Source: Hydrogenophaga palleronii NBRC 102513 (GTDB lineage: Bacteria > Pseudomonadota > Gammaproteobacteria > Burkholderiales > Burkholderiaceae_C). From it: a DNA stretch of 64,000 bases. The notes under the pieces were generated by a model. It saw only the letters and a program-made list of their open reading frames with translations, was not told the origin of the DNA and ran no database searches. Positions 1 to 8,215 of this stretch are shown here, piece by piece (position 1 is the stretch's first letter; each line of letters begins with the position of its first letter). The stretch lies in the NCBI RefSeq assembly GCF_001571225.1, contig NZ_BCTJ01000001.1, positions 434,001 through 498,000 on the forward strand. Reading direction: 5' to 3'. The position numbers and the translations under genes were made by a program.

Positions 1-324
1 TGGCGTGTCGGCATGGCGCTGACCGCCATGAACTTCGTGCTGCTGGCCGTGGCCACCACCACCGGCAACCCGCGCGCCGGTCGCGGCGGCAACCTGTTCT
101 TCACCCTGTTCGCCTTCGTGTTCTATTACAACCTGCTCAACCTGGGCCAGAGCTGGGTGGCCAGTGGCCTGTTCGGCCTGGCCGGCTACATGATCACGCT
201 GCACGGCGGCGTGTTCCTGCTGTCGGTGCTCTGGCTGCTCAAGCGCCACCACAACCTGAGCTTGCGGGGCTGGCTGAGTGCCCGCCGCGCACAGCGTGAT
301 GGCGCCCAGGGAGCCAGCGCATGA
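1..324 (+). CDS. lptF: LptF, LPS export ABC transporter permease (3' part)
   Basis: Only the last 107 or so codons are in the window; the reading frame is open from base 1. LptF and LptG form the inner-membrane permease of the LptB2FG transporter that extracts lipopolysaccharide and passes it to LptC. What is seen is a hydrophobic C-terminal part with about three membrane segments, as in the end of LptF/LptG family proteins, followed by a short basic tail. The stop codon overlaps the start of lptG (ATGA at 321-324), the usual lptF-lptG operon arrangement. Identity rests on that context plus the membrane pattern. Confidence 0.85.
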   Translation, partial: WRVGMALTAMNFVLLAVATTTGNPRAGRGGNLFFTLFAFVFYYNLLNLGQSWVASGLFGLAGYMITLHGGVFLLSVLWLLKRHHNLSLRGWLSARRAQRDGAQGASA

Positions 325-1439
325 AGACCATTCGCCGACTCATCTACGGTGAAGTGTTCGCAGCGGTGGCCTTCGTGCTGGTGGCTTTTCTGTCGCTGTT
401 CTTCTTCTTCGATTTCGTCGACGAGCTGCCGGCCCTGGGCAAACCGTCGGCACTCGATCCGTCCCTGGTCTATGAGGTGCCGCACGCCCTGCTGTATGTC
501 GCGCTGCTCATGCCCAGCCGCATTTACGAGCTGCTGCCCATCGCCGTGCTGATCGGTTCCGTGTTCGTGCTGGCGCGCCTGGCGCAGGGCTCGGAATACA
601 CCATCCTGCGCACCAGCGGCCTGGGCCCCTGGCGCGCGCTGCGCACCATGCTCGGGCTGGGTGCGGTGTTCGTGGTGCTCACCTTCGCCATCGGCGACTA
701 CCTATCCCCCTTGTCGGACAGGACGGCGCAACTGCTCAAGGCGCGTTACCAGGGCAACATCAGCCTGGGCCAGACCGGGGCCTGGTTGAAGGAGAAGCAG
801 CCCTACAGCAACTTCTCGGTCAACGTGGGCTCGATGTCGCCGCAGGGCGAACTCGGCAACGTGCGCATCTTCGAGTTCAACAATGAAGGTTTTCTGGTCT
901 CCACGCTGCAGGCGCAGACCGGGCAGATCGAGAGCGACGACTCCTGGACGCTGCACCAGGTGCAACGGCGCGAGTTCGACGCTGCCGGCCTGGCCTCGGG
1001 CCGTGTGCAGCGCAGCGCGCCCGACACCTTCCGCTGGCCCAGCGGCATCAATGCCGAGATGGTGTCGGTGGCCCTGCTCAAGCCGGACCGCATGCGCACC
1101 GCCGACCTGTACGGCTACATCAGCCACCTGGAAGCCAACGGCCAGACCGCGCAGCGCTATGAGATCGAGTTCTGGCGCAAGGTGTTCTACCCGCTCAGTT
1201 GCCTGGTGATGGTGGTGCTGGCCCTGCCCTTTGCCTACCTGCACTTCCGCTCCGGCAGCATCACGGCCTATGTGTTCGGCGGCGTGATGATCGGCATCAG
1301 CTTCTTCCTGCTCAACAACGTGTTCGGCTACATCGGCAACCTCAACCAGTGGCAACCCTGGCTGGCGGCGGCCTCGCCCGCGCTGATCTACTCCATCGTC
1401 TCGCTCGGCGCCTTCGGGTGGCTGGTGCTGCGAAGGTAG
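321..1439 (+). CDS. lptG: LptG, LPS export ABC transporter permease
   Basis: Second permease subunit of the LptB2FG lipopolysaccharide exporter. The 372 residues fit the family length. Hydrophobic segments lie near residues 10-35, 60-85 and 100-125, then a large hydrophilic periplasmic region (about 130-285, the jellyroll domain that joins the LPS bridge), then three membrane segments at about 293-372. The ATG overlaps the lptF stop by four bases, so the two are translationally coupled. The next gene starts about 10 bases after the stop and may be co-transcribed. Confidence 0.92.
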   Translation: MKTIRRLIYGEVFAAVAFVLVAFLSLFFFFDFVDELPALGKPSALDPSLVYEVPHALLYVALLMPSRIYELLPIAVLIGSVFVLARLAQGSEYTILRTSGLGPWRALRTMLGLGAVFVVLTFAIGDYLSPLSDRTAQLLKARYQGNISLGQTGAWLKEKQPYSNFSVNVGSMSPQGELGNVRIFEFNNEGFLVSTLQAQTGQIESDDSWTLHQVQRREFDAAGLASGRVQRSAPDTFRWPSGINAEMVSVALLKPDRMRTADLYGYISHLEANGQTAQRYEIEFWRKVFYPLSCLVMVVLALPFAYLHFRSGSITAYVFGGVMIGISFFLLNNVFGYIGNLNQWQPWLAAASPALIYSIVSLGAFGWLVLRR

Positions 1440-1449
1440 GGTGCACCAG

Positions 1450-1815
1450 ATGCTCGGAGTGATCGTGTTTGCCCACGGCTCGCGCGACCCTTTGTGGCGC
1501 TTGCCGGTCGAGTCGGTGGCGCGACAGATCGCCAGTGCCGATGCCTCGGCCCTGGTGTCCTGCGCCTACCTGGAACTCTGCGAGCCCGACCTGGCCAGCG
1601 CCGCGCGCGACCTGGTGGGCCGGGGTGCCACGCGGGTGCGTGTGCTGCCGCTGTTCTTCGGCATGGGCAAACACGCGCGCGAAGACCTGCCGGTGCTGAT
1701 GCGCGAACTCGCCGCCAGCCATCCCCAGGTGCCTTTTGAACAATTGCCGACCGCGGGCGAAGACCCGCGCCTGACCGCCCTGCTCGCCCACATCGCGCTG
1801 GAGACCACCGCATGA
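1450..1815 (+). CDS. cbiX: CbiX/SirB-type sirohydrochlorin chelatase
   Basis: Short single-domain chelatase of about 121 residues, the size of class II CbiX/SirB proteins that insert iron or cobalt into sirohydrochlorin. The N-terminus has the family pattern VIVFAHGSRDP, with the metal-binding His followed by GSRDP, and a second half with the RVLPLFFGMGKHAREDLP pattern containing another conserved His. I chose the ATG at 1450, which has a GGTAGG-like ribosome site; a GTG at 1441 is possible. The stop overlaps the cysB start by four bases. Coupling to cysB suggests it supplies siroheme for the sulfite reductase encoded at 14.5 kb (inference). Confidence 0.8.
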   Translation: MLGVIVFAHGSRDPLWRLPVESVARQIASADASALVSCAYLELCEPDLASAARDLVGRGATRVRVLPLFFGMGKHAREDLPVLMRELAASHPQVPFEQLPTAGEDPRLTALLAHIALETTA

Positions 1816-2756
1816 ACTTGCACCAGTTCCGTTTCGTGCAGGAAGCGGTGCGCCGCAACCTCAACCTCACCGAAGCCGCCAAGGCCCTGCACACCTCGCA
1901 GCCCGGCGTGTCCAAGGCCATCATCGAGCTTGAGGACGAACTCGGCATCGAAATCTTTGCCCGCCACGGCAAACGCATCAAACGCGTCACCGAGCCGGGC
2001 CTGCAAGTGCTCAAGAGCATCGACATCATCCTGCGCGAGGTCAACAACCTCAAACGCATCGGCGAGCAGTATTCGGCGCAGGACAGCGGCACCCTGTCCA
2101 TCGCCACCACCCACACCCAGGCGCGTTACGTGCTGCCGGGCCCGGTGGCGGCGCTGCGCCAGGCCTACCCCAAGGTGGCGATCAGCCTGCACCAGGGCTC
2201 GCCCGACCAAGTGGCGCGCATGCTGATGGAAGAGGTGGCCGAGATCGGCATGGCCACCGAATCGCTGGTGAACTACCCCGAGCTCATCACCCTGCCCTGC
2301 TACGAATGGCAGCACGTGCTGGTGTTCCCGTTCGACCACCCGCTGCTCGAACGCGAACGCATCACGCTCGAAGACCTGGCGCAGGTGCCGCTGATCACCT
2401 ACCACCCGAGCTACACCGGCCGCACCCGCATCGACCAGGCGTTCACCCTGCGCCACCTGCAGCCCAACATCGTGCTCGAAGCGATCGACTCGGACGTCAT
2501 CAAGACCTATGTGAAGCTGGGCATGGGCGTGGGCATCGTGGCCGAGATGGCGATGCAGGGCGACAACCAGACGCCCGACCTCGTCTCGCGCCCCGCCGGC
2601 CAGCTGTTCGGCCACAACCTGGCGCGGGTCGCGTTCAAGCGCGGCACCTACCTGCGCCACTTCGTGATGCGTTTTGCCGAACTGTTGAGCGACCGTCTCT
2701 CGCGCGACCTGATCCTGCGCGCCATGAGCGGCACGCCCGACGACTATGAGCTTTAA
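1812..2756 (+). CDS. cysB: CysB-type LysR transcriptional regulator
   Basis: LysR-family activator of sulfate assimilation genes, 314 residues. The N-terminal winged helix (about 1-60) contains LTEAAKALHTSQPGVSKAI, the CysB/Cbl version of the LysR helix-turn-helix. The effector domain begins near residue 94 and carries TTHTQARY with T100 and T102, the residue numbers that bind sulfate in Klebsiella CysB. Its start overlaps the chelatase gene. It most likely controls the cys cluster at 13.7-19.7 kb. It could be a Cbl-like paralogue, but no second copy is seen here. Confidence 0.9.
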   Translation: MNLHQFRFVQEAVRRNLNLTEAAKALHTSQPGVSKAIIELEDELGIEIFARHGKRIKRVTEPGLQVLKSIDIILREVNNLKRIGEQYSAQDSGTLSIATTHTQARYVLPGPVAALRQAYPKVAISLHQGSPDQVARMLMEEVAEIGMATESLVNYPELITLPCYEWQHVLVFPFDHPLLERERITLEDLAQVPLITYHPSYTGRTRIDQAFTLRHLQPNIVLEAIDSDVIKTYVKLGMGVGIVAEMAMQGDNQTPDLVSRPAGQLFGHNLARVAFKRGTYLRHFVMRFAELLSDRLSRDLILRAMSGTPDDYEL

Positions 2757-2875
2757 ACCATCCCTCTCGCTTGCTCAGTGCGTGTAGCCGCATCCCCCTC
2801 CAGGGGGCAACACCTGCGGCCTGGCAAAGCCAGTTCCGCGGGTTTTCTGGACGATGCACCGCACTCCCACGATTT
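2757..2875. repeat. Comamonad-type intergenic palindromic repeat
   Basis: Intergenic sequence between cysB and the aminotransferase with CCCCCTCC followed by AGGGGGCAAC (near 2795-2813) and then a GGCAAAGCC/TTCCGCGGG tail. From memory this combination recurs between genes in many Comamonadaceae genomes. A related GGGGGCA/TGCCCCC hairpin occurs at 39688-39714. Whether it is transcribed or terminates the cysB message is unknown; there is no U-tract. Confidence 0.4.
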
Positions 2876-2887
2876 CGCAACAACGCC

Positions 2888-4066
2888 ATGACCTCTCCCG
2901 CCGTCCACACCCCCGCCCTCACCTCGCGCCTGCCCAACGTCGGCACGACCATCTTCACCGTCATGTCGGCGCTGGCGGCCGAGCACAAGGCGGTGAACCT
3001 GGGCCAGGGCTTTCCGGACTTTGATTGCGACCCGGCGCTGGTGGACGCGGTGACCGCGGCCATGAAGGCGGGCCACAACCAGTACCCGCCAATGACGGGG
3101 GTGCCGGCACTGCGCCAGGCCATGGCCGCCAAGATGCAGGCGCTGTACGGCCTGCGCTGCAACCCCGACACCGAGATCACCGTGACGGCCGGTGCCACGC
3201 AGGCCATCCTGACCGCCATACTCGCCGTGGTGCAGCCGGGTGACGAGGTCATCGTGCTCGAACCTTGCTACGACAGCTACGTGCCCAACATCGAACTCGC
3301 CGGTGGCGTGCCGGTGCGCGTGCCGCTGATCCCCGGCAGCTTCCGGCCCGACTTCGACCGCATCGCCGCCGCCATCACGCCGCGCACCCGCGCGCTCATC
3401 ATCAACAGCCCGCACAACCCCAGCGGCATGGTCTGGAGCGCAGCCGACATGCAGCGCCTGCAAGACCTGCTGGCGCCCACCGAGGTGCTGCTGATCAGCG
3501 ACGAGGTGTACGAGCACATGGTGTTCGACGGCCAGGCGCACCAGAGCGCGGCGCGTTTCCCCGGCTTGGCCGCGCGCGCCTTCATCGTCAGCAGCTTCGG
3601 CAAGACCTACCACGTGACGGGCTGGAAGGTCGGTACCGTGGTCGCGCCGGCCGCGCTCACGGCCGAGTTCCGCAAGGTGCATCAGTTCAACGTGTTCACC
3701 GTCAACACCCCGGTGCAACACGCGCTGGCCAGCCACATGGCCAACCCCGCGCCCTATCTGGAACTGGCGGCCTTCTACCAGCACAAGCGCGACCTGTTCC
3801 GCGAAGGCCTGGCCGCCACGCGCTTTCGCCTGCTGCCGGGCGAAGGCACCTACTTCCAGTGCGTGGACATCTCGCAGCTCGCAGTGCCCGAACGCGAATT
3901 GCCCGAGGCCGAGTTCTGCCAGTGGCTGACGAAAGAGATCGGTGTCGCCGCCATCCCGCTCTCGGCGTTCTACGGCAACGGCTTTGACCAGCGCGTGGTG
4001 CGCTTCTGCTTCGCCAAGAAAGACGACACGCTGCGCGAGGCGCTCCAGCGGCTGGCCCGCCTGTGA
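2888..4066 (+). CDS. ybdL: PLP-dependent aminotransferase, YbdL (methionine aminotransferase) type
   Basis: Fold-type I aminotransferase, 392 residues. An N-terminal NLGQGFPDF motif, the SPHNPSG motif in the middle, and SSFGKTYHVTGWKVG with the pyridoxal lysine at about K239 are all present. The following EFRKVHQFNVFTVNTP stretch is characteristic of the YbdL/kynurenine aminotransferase branch, which transaminates methionine with 2-oxo acids. I chose the ATG at 2888, where family homology begins; an in-frame start at 2771 would add 39 residues encoded by the upstream repeat and is unlikely. It may serve methionine salvage, consistent with the sulfur-related neighbours, but no pathway partner is adjacent. 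Confidence 0.85.
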   Translation: MTSPAVHTPALTSRLPNVGTTIFTVMSALAAEHKAVNLGQGFPDFDCDPALVDAVTAAMKAGHNQYPPMTGVPALRQAMAAKMQALYGLRCNPDTEITVTAGATQAILTAILAVVQPGDEVIVLEPCYDSYVPNIELAGGVPVRVPLIPGSFRPDFDRIAAAITPRTRALIINSPHNPSGMVWSAADMQRLQDLLAPTEVLLISDEVYEHMVFDGQAHQSAARFPGLAARAFIVSSFGKTYHVTGWKVGTVVAPAALTAEFRKVHQFNVFTVNTPVQHALASHMANPAPYLELAAFYQHKRDLFREGLAATRFRLLPGEGTYFQCVDISQLAVPERELPEAEFCQWLTKEIGVAAIPLSAFYGNGFDQRVVRFCFAKKDDTLREALQRLARL

Positions 4067-4088
4067 CGCGCCGCCGCTGACCGCACAG

Positions 4089-4115
4089 GCTCAGCGGCTC
4101 AGCGGCTCAGCGGCG
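4089..4115. repeat. Three tandem copies of GCTCAGCGG
   Basis: The nonamer GCTCAGCGG is repeated three times without spacers in the gap between the aminotransferase and the convergent hrpA gene. No function is apparent; a simple replication-slippage repeat is the simplest reading. Confidence 0.6.
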
Positions 4116-4220
4116 CACGCGCGCTTCGGGCCAGGTTCAACGGTTCAACAGCGCCCAGGCCTTGTGGCGCCGGCATCACATGCCCTTCGGGAAAATGTGA
4201 GCATCACCGAAAGCGCGGGG

Positions 4221-7200
4221 TCAACTGTTCAGTTGCACCCAGCACTTTTCCAACCGCTTCAGGCTCACCGGCTGCGGCGTGCGCAGCTCCTGCGCGAAGA
4301 AACTCACGCGCAGCTCTTCGAGCAGCCAGCGCAACTCCTGCAGACGCGCGTCTTGCACACCCTTGCGCTCGGCCACCAGACGCCAGAAGCGCTGGTCCTG
4401 TGGGCGCAGTTCGGCCAGCTTGCCGGCATCGCGCGCCGGGTCGGCACGCAGCTTGTCGAGCCGCAGCTGCACCGCCTTGAGGTAACGCGGCAGGTGCTGC
4501 AGTTGCGCGTAAGGCGTCTGCACCAGAAAACGTTTGCCCACCAGGCGCTGCAGCTGCTGCGTGATGTCGCTCGCCACATCCGCCGGCGGCTTGCCGTCCT
4601 TGAGCTTGCGTGCAGCGGCAGCGTACTCGGTAAGCACGGTGCCGGCGCTGCGCGCGATCTCGTTGGCGATCAAGGTCAGGCGTCCGCGCCCTTCTTCCAC
4701 TCGGCGCTTGAAGGCGGCCTCATCGGTCGGCAACGGATCACCGAGGAAGGCGCGGTCCAGCGCAAGCTCCAGGATTTGCGCACGCAATTCTTCGAGAGTG
4801 CCGCCGGCGCCGCTGTCCTTGCCGACCTGCATGTAGGCCACGCCCATGGTCTGCAGGCCGGGCAGGTTTTTCTCCAGGTACTTCAGCGCGTCCTTGATCT
4901 GCAGCGCGAACAGGCGCCGCAAACCCTCGCGATGGCGCGCCTGCGCCACCTCGGGTTCGTCGAACACCTCGATGCGCACGGCATCGCCATCGTCCACCAG
5001 GGCGGGGAAACCGATCAGGGTTTGTTTGCCCTGCTGGATTTCCATCAACTCGGGCAGTTCGCCGAAGGCCCAGGTGGTGTGGCGTTGCGTGGCGCTGGGG
5101 CGGTTCGCCGATGAAGCCTTCGCGCCCTCTCCCGCTGACGGGGGAGGGTTGGTGTGAGGGCCTCGCGCCTGCACGGTACCCGCACCCTGCCCTCTGCCGC
5201 CAGCGGGAGCCGGTGAAGGCTCGTTCGCCGGCGCGAGCTTGAGTTGCGCCAGCGCCTGGAACGCGCCGCGCGCCTGCGCGCCGAGTTCGGCTTTCAGCGC
5301 GCCCAGGTTGCGGCCCTGCCCCAGTTGGCGGCCATGTTCATCGACCACGCGCAGGTGCATGAAGTGGTGGGCGCTGAGCATGTCGACCTTGATGTCGTTG
5401 CGCACGATGTCGAGCTGCGTGGCCGCGCGCACCAGCTTGAGCAACGCGTCCATCAGGTTGCCGGTGCCGAACGCGGTGGGTTCGCACAAGGCCTGCGCGA
5501 ACTTCTCGGCCGTGGCCGGCAGCGGCACCAGGCGCGAGCGTGGGCGCTGGTGCAATGTTTTGAGCAGCGCGAGCACCTTGTCTTTGAGCATGCCGGGCAC
5601 CAGCCAGTCGCAGCGGTCTTCGCTGGCCTGGTTGAGCGCGAAGATCGGCAACGTGACCGACAGGCCGTCGCGCGGGTCGCCCGGTTCGTGCAGGTAGCTG
5701 CAGGCGCAATCCACACCGCCCAGGCGCAGGGTCTTCGGGAAGGTCTGTGTGGTGATGCCGGCCGCTTCGTGGCGCATCAGCTCTTCGCGGGTGAGCAGCA
5801 GGAGCCTGGGGTTCTCGCGCACCGCGTCGCGGTACCAGCGCTCCATGGCCGCGCCGTTGCAGATGTGCGCGGGCAATTGCTGGTCGTAGAAGGCGTAGAT
5901 CAGTTCGTCGTCCACCAGCACGTCCTGCCGGCGCGACTTGTGCTCCAGCTCGGCCACCTGGCGCACCAGTTTCTGGTTGGCGGCCAGGAACTGCAGGCGC
6001 GTGTCCCACTCGCCGGCCACCAGGGCTTCGCGGATAAAGATCTCTCGCGCGCCGGCCGGGTCCACGCGGCCATAGTCGGTGCGCCGGCCGTTGTAGACCA
6101 CCAGCCCGTACAGCGTGGCGCGCTCCAGCGCCGTGACCTGCGCGGCTTTCTTTTCCCAGTGCGGATCGAGCAGTTGCTTCTTGATCAGGTGGCCGCCCAC
6201 CTGCTCCAGCCACTGCGGCTCGATACCGGCGATGCCGCGCCCGAACAGGCGCGTGGTTTCCACCAGCTCGGCGCAGACGATCCAGCGTCCCGGCCGCTTG
6301 CTCAGGTTGGCGCCCGGGTGGCGGTGGAACTTGATGCCGCGCGCGCCGAGGTACACGTCTTCGGTTTCGTGCTTCTGCCCCACGTTGCCGAGCAGGCCGG
6401 ACAACATGGCCAGGTGCAGTTGCTCGTAGCTGGCGGGCTTGTCGTTCAGCCGCCACTTGTGTTCGGCCACCACCGTGTGCAGCTGGCTGTGGATGTCGCG
6501 CCACTCGCGCACGCGCCGCACGTTGATGAAGTTTTCGCGCAGCAGGTTCTCGTACTGGCGGTGGCTCAGCTTGTGCGTCTCGCCGTGCCCGCCCCGGCTG
6601 TCTCCCAGCCATTTCCATAGCTTGAGCGTGCCGCTGAACTCGCTCTTCTCGTCGTCGAACTTGGCCTGCGCCTGGTCGGCCTGGGCCTGCTTGTCCAGCG
6701 GCCGGTCGCGCACGTCCTGCACGCTCAGCGCCGAGGCAATCACCAGCACCTCGTCGAGCGCACCGCGCTGTTGCGCTTCGAGAATCATGCGGCCCACCCG
6801 CGGGTCCAGCGGCAGGCGCGAGAGCGTCTGGCCGATCGGCGTGAGTTCGTTGCCGTCGTCCACCGCGCCCAGCTCCGACAGCAACTGATAGCCGTCGACG
6901 ATGGCGCGTTTCTGCGGTGCTTCGATAAAGGCGAAGTCTTCCACCGCGCCCAGCCTCAGGGCCTTCATGCGCAGGATCACACCGGCGAGCGAGCTGCGCA
7001 GGATTTCCGGGTCGGTGAACGCGGGGCGGCCGGCAAAGCCCGCCTCGTCATAGAGGCGGATCGCAATGCCGTCGGCCACGCGGCCACAACGCCCGGCGCG
7101 CTGGTTGGCCGCGGCCTGGCTGATGGGCTCGACCATCAGCTGCTCGACCTTCTGGCGGAAGCTGTAGCGCTTGACGCGCGCGGTGCCGGCATCGATCACG

Positions 7201-8141
7201 AAACGGATGCCGGGTACGGTGAGCGAGGTCTCGGCCACGTTGGTCGAGAGCACGATGCGCCGTCCGTGGTGGTCCTGGAAGATGCGGTCCTGCTCGGCTT
7301 GCGACAGGCGTGCGAACAAGGGCAGCACCTCGGCGTTGCGCAAGGTCGGGATGTGGCTCAGGTGTTTGCGCAGGTGGTCGGCGGCCTCGCGGATCTCGCG
7401 CTCGCCGGGCAAAAAGACCAGGATGTCACCGCCCGCAGGGCCGCGCCAGAGTTCATCCACCGCGTCGGTGATGGCGCTGTTGAGGTCATACTCACGGCTC
7501 TCTTCGAACGGGCGCCAGCGCACCTCCACCGGGAAGGTGCGGCCCGACACCATCAGCACCGGTGCCGGCCCTTTGGTTGAGGCGAAATAACGCGCGAAAC
7601 GGTCGGCGTCGATGGTGGCGGAGGTCACCACCACCTTGAGGTCGGGCCGGCGCGGCAGCAACTGGCGCAGGTAACCCAGCAGGAAGTCGATGTTGAGGCT
7701 GCGCTCGTGCGCCTCGTCGATGATGATGGTGTCGTAGGCCCGCAGGTCGGGGTCGGTCTGCGTCTCGGCGAGCAGGATGCCGTCGGTCATCAGCTTGACC
7801 GACGCGTCCTTCGAGAGCCGGTCCTGGAAGCGCACCTTGTAGCCGACCACATCACCCAGCGGGGTCTTGAGCTCCTCCGCAATGCGCTTGGCCACGCTGG
7901 AAGCGGCGATGCGCCGCGGCTGGGTGTGGCCGATCAGTTGCCCCCGCTGGCCCGGCTTCGCGTTGCATTTTCCGCGGCCCATGGCGAGCGCGATCTTGGG
8001 GATCTGGGTGGTCTTGCCCGAGCCGGTTTCACCGCAGACGATCACCACCTGGTGCTCGCGCATCGCGGCCTCGATCTCGTGGCGGCGGGCCGAGACGGGC
8101 AGCGTCTCTGGAAACTCGATGTGCAGCGGTGTGGAGGACAA
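4221..8141 (-). CDS. hrpA: HrpA, DEAH-box ATP-dependent RNA helicase
   Basis: Large DExH helicase of 1306 residues, close to the roughly 1300 of E. coli HrpA, which acts on mRNA and stalled ribosomes. Walker A GETGSGKT is at 37-44, the DEAH box at 142-145 and an SAT motif near 174. Then come the second RecA domain, the winged-helix/ratchet region and the long C-terminal DUF3418 part typical of HrpA. The start appears to be TTG at 8141, since homology begins at once. Unusually, about 35-45 residues near 970-1010 (bases 5120-5222) are encoded by a palindromic REP-like repeat and form a Pro/Gly-rich linker before the conserved FGELPE segment. It is divergent from argA with a 74-base gap. Confidence 0.95.
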   Translation of the reverse strand: MSSTPLHIEFPETLPVSARRHEIEAAMREHQVVIVCGETGSGKTTQIPKIALAMGRGKCNAKPGQRGQLIGHTQPRRIAASSVAKRIAEELKTPLGDVVGYKVRFQDRLSKDASVKLMTDGILLAETQTDPDLRAYDTIIIDEAHERSLNIDFLLGYLRQLLPRRPDLKVVVTSATIDADRFARYFASTKGPAPVLMVSGRTFPVEVRWRPFEESREYDLNSAITDAVDELWRGPAGGDILVFLPGEREIREAADHLRKHLSHIPTLRNAEVLPLFARLSQAEQDRIFQDHHGRRIVLSTNVAETSLTVPGIRFVIDAGTARVKRYSFRQKVEQLMVEPISQAAANQRAGRCGRVADGIAIRLYDEAGFAGRPAFTDPEILRSSLAGVILRMKALRLGAVEDFAFIEAPQKRAIVDGYQLLSELGAVDDGNELTPIGQTLSRLPLDPRVGRMILEAQQRGALDEVLVIASALSVQDVRDRPLDKQAQADQAQAKFDDEKSEFSGTLKLWKWLGDSRGGHGETHKLSHRQYENLLRENFINVRRVREWRDIHSQLHTVVAEHKWRLNDKPASYEQLHLAMLSGLLGNVGQKHETEDVYLGARGIKFHRHPGANLSKRPGRWIVCAELVETTRLFGRGIAGIEPQWLEQVGGHLIKKQLLDPHWEKKAAQVTALERATLYGLVVYNGRRTDYGRVDPAGAREIFIREALVAGEWDTRLQFLAANQKLVRQVAELEHKSRRQDVLVDDELIYAFYDQQLPAHICNGAAMERWYRDAVRENPRLLLLTREELMRHEAAGITTQTFPKTLRLGGVDCACSYLHEPGDPRDGLSVTLPIFALNQASEDRCDWLVPGMLKDKVLALLKTLHQRPRSRLVPLPATAEKFAQALCEPTAFGTGNLMDALLKLVRAATQLDIVRNDIKVDMLSAHHFMHLRVVDEHGRQLGQGRNLGALKAELGAQARGAFQALAQLKLAPANEPSPAPAGGRGQGAGTVQARGPHTNPPPSAGEGAKASSANRPSATQRHTTWAFGELPELMEIQQGKQTLIGFPALVDDGDAVRIEVFDEPEVAQARHREGLRRLFALQIKDALKYLEKNLPGLQTMGVAYMQVGKDSGAGGTLEELRAQILELALDRAFLGDPLPTDEAAFKRRVEEGRGRLTLIANEIARSAGTVLTEYAAAARKLKDGKPPADVASDITQQLQRLVGKRFLVQTPYAQLQHLPRYLKAVQLRLDKLRADPARDAGKLAELRPQDQRFWRLVAERKGVQDARLQELRWLLEELRVSFFAQELRTPQPVSLKRLEKCWVQLNS
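5122..5220. repeat. REP-like palindromic repeat inside hrpA
   Basis: The plus strand reads CCCTCTCCCGCTGACGGGGG followed by AGGGTTGG and TGTGAGGGC, then a degraded inverted copy ending in CTCTGCCGCCAGCGGGAG. The first part folds into a strong hairpin and matches, from memory, the common intergenic CCCTCTCCCGC...GCGGGAGAGGG repeats of comamonads. Here it lies within hrpA, keeps the frame and has no stop on the coding strand. Confidence 0.7.
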
Positions 8142-8215
8142 GGGGGAACTTCGGTCAAAATCGGGCAGCCGGCCATTATCCGCGCCCGGCCCACCGCCTG
8201 CCCGACCACCAACCC

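Noticed and set aside
4089-4115. CRISPR-like array
   Set aside because: Three abutting 9-mers without spacers; no cas genes anywhere in the window.
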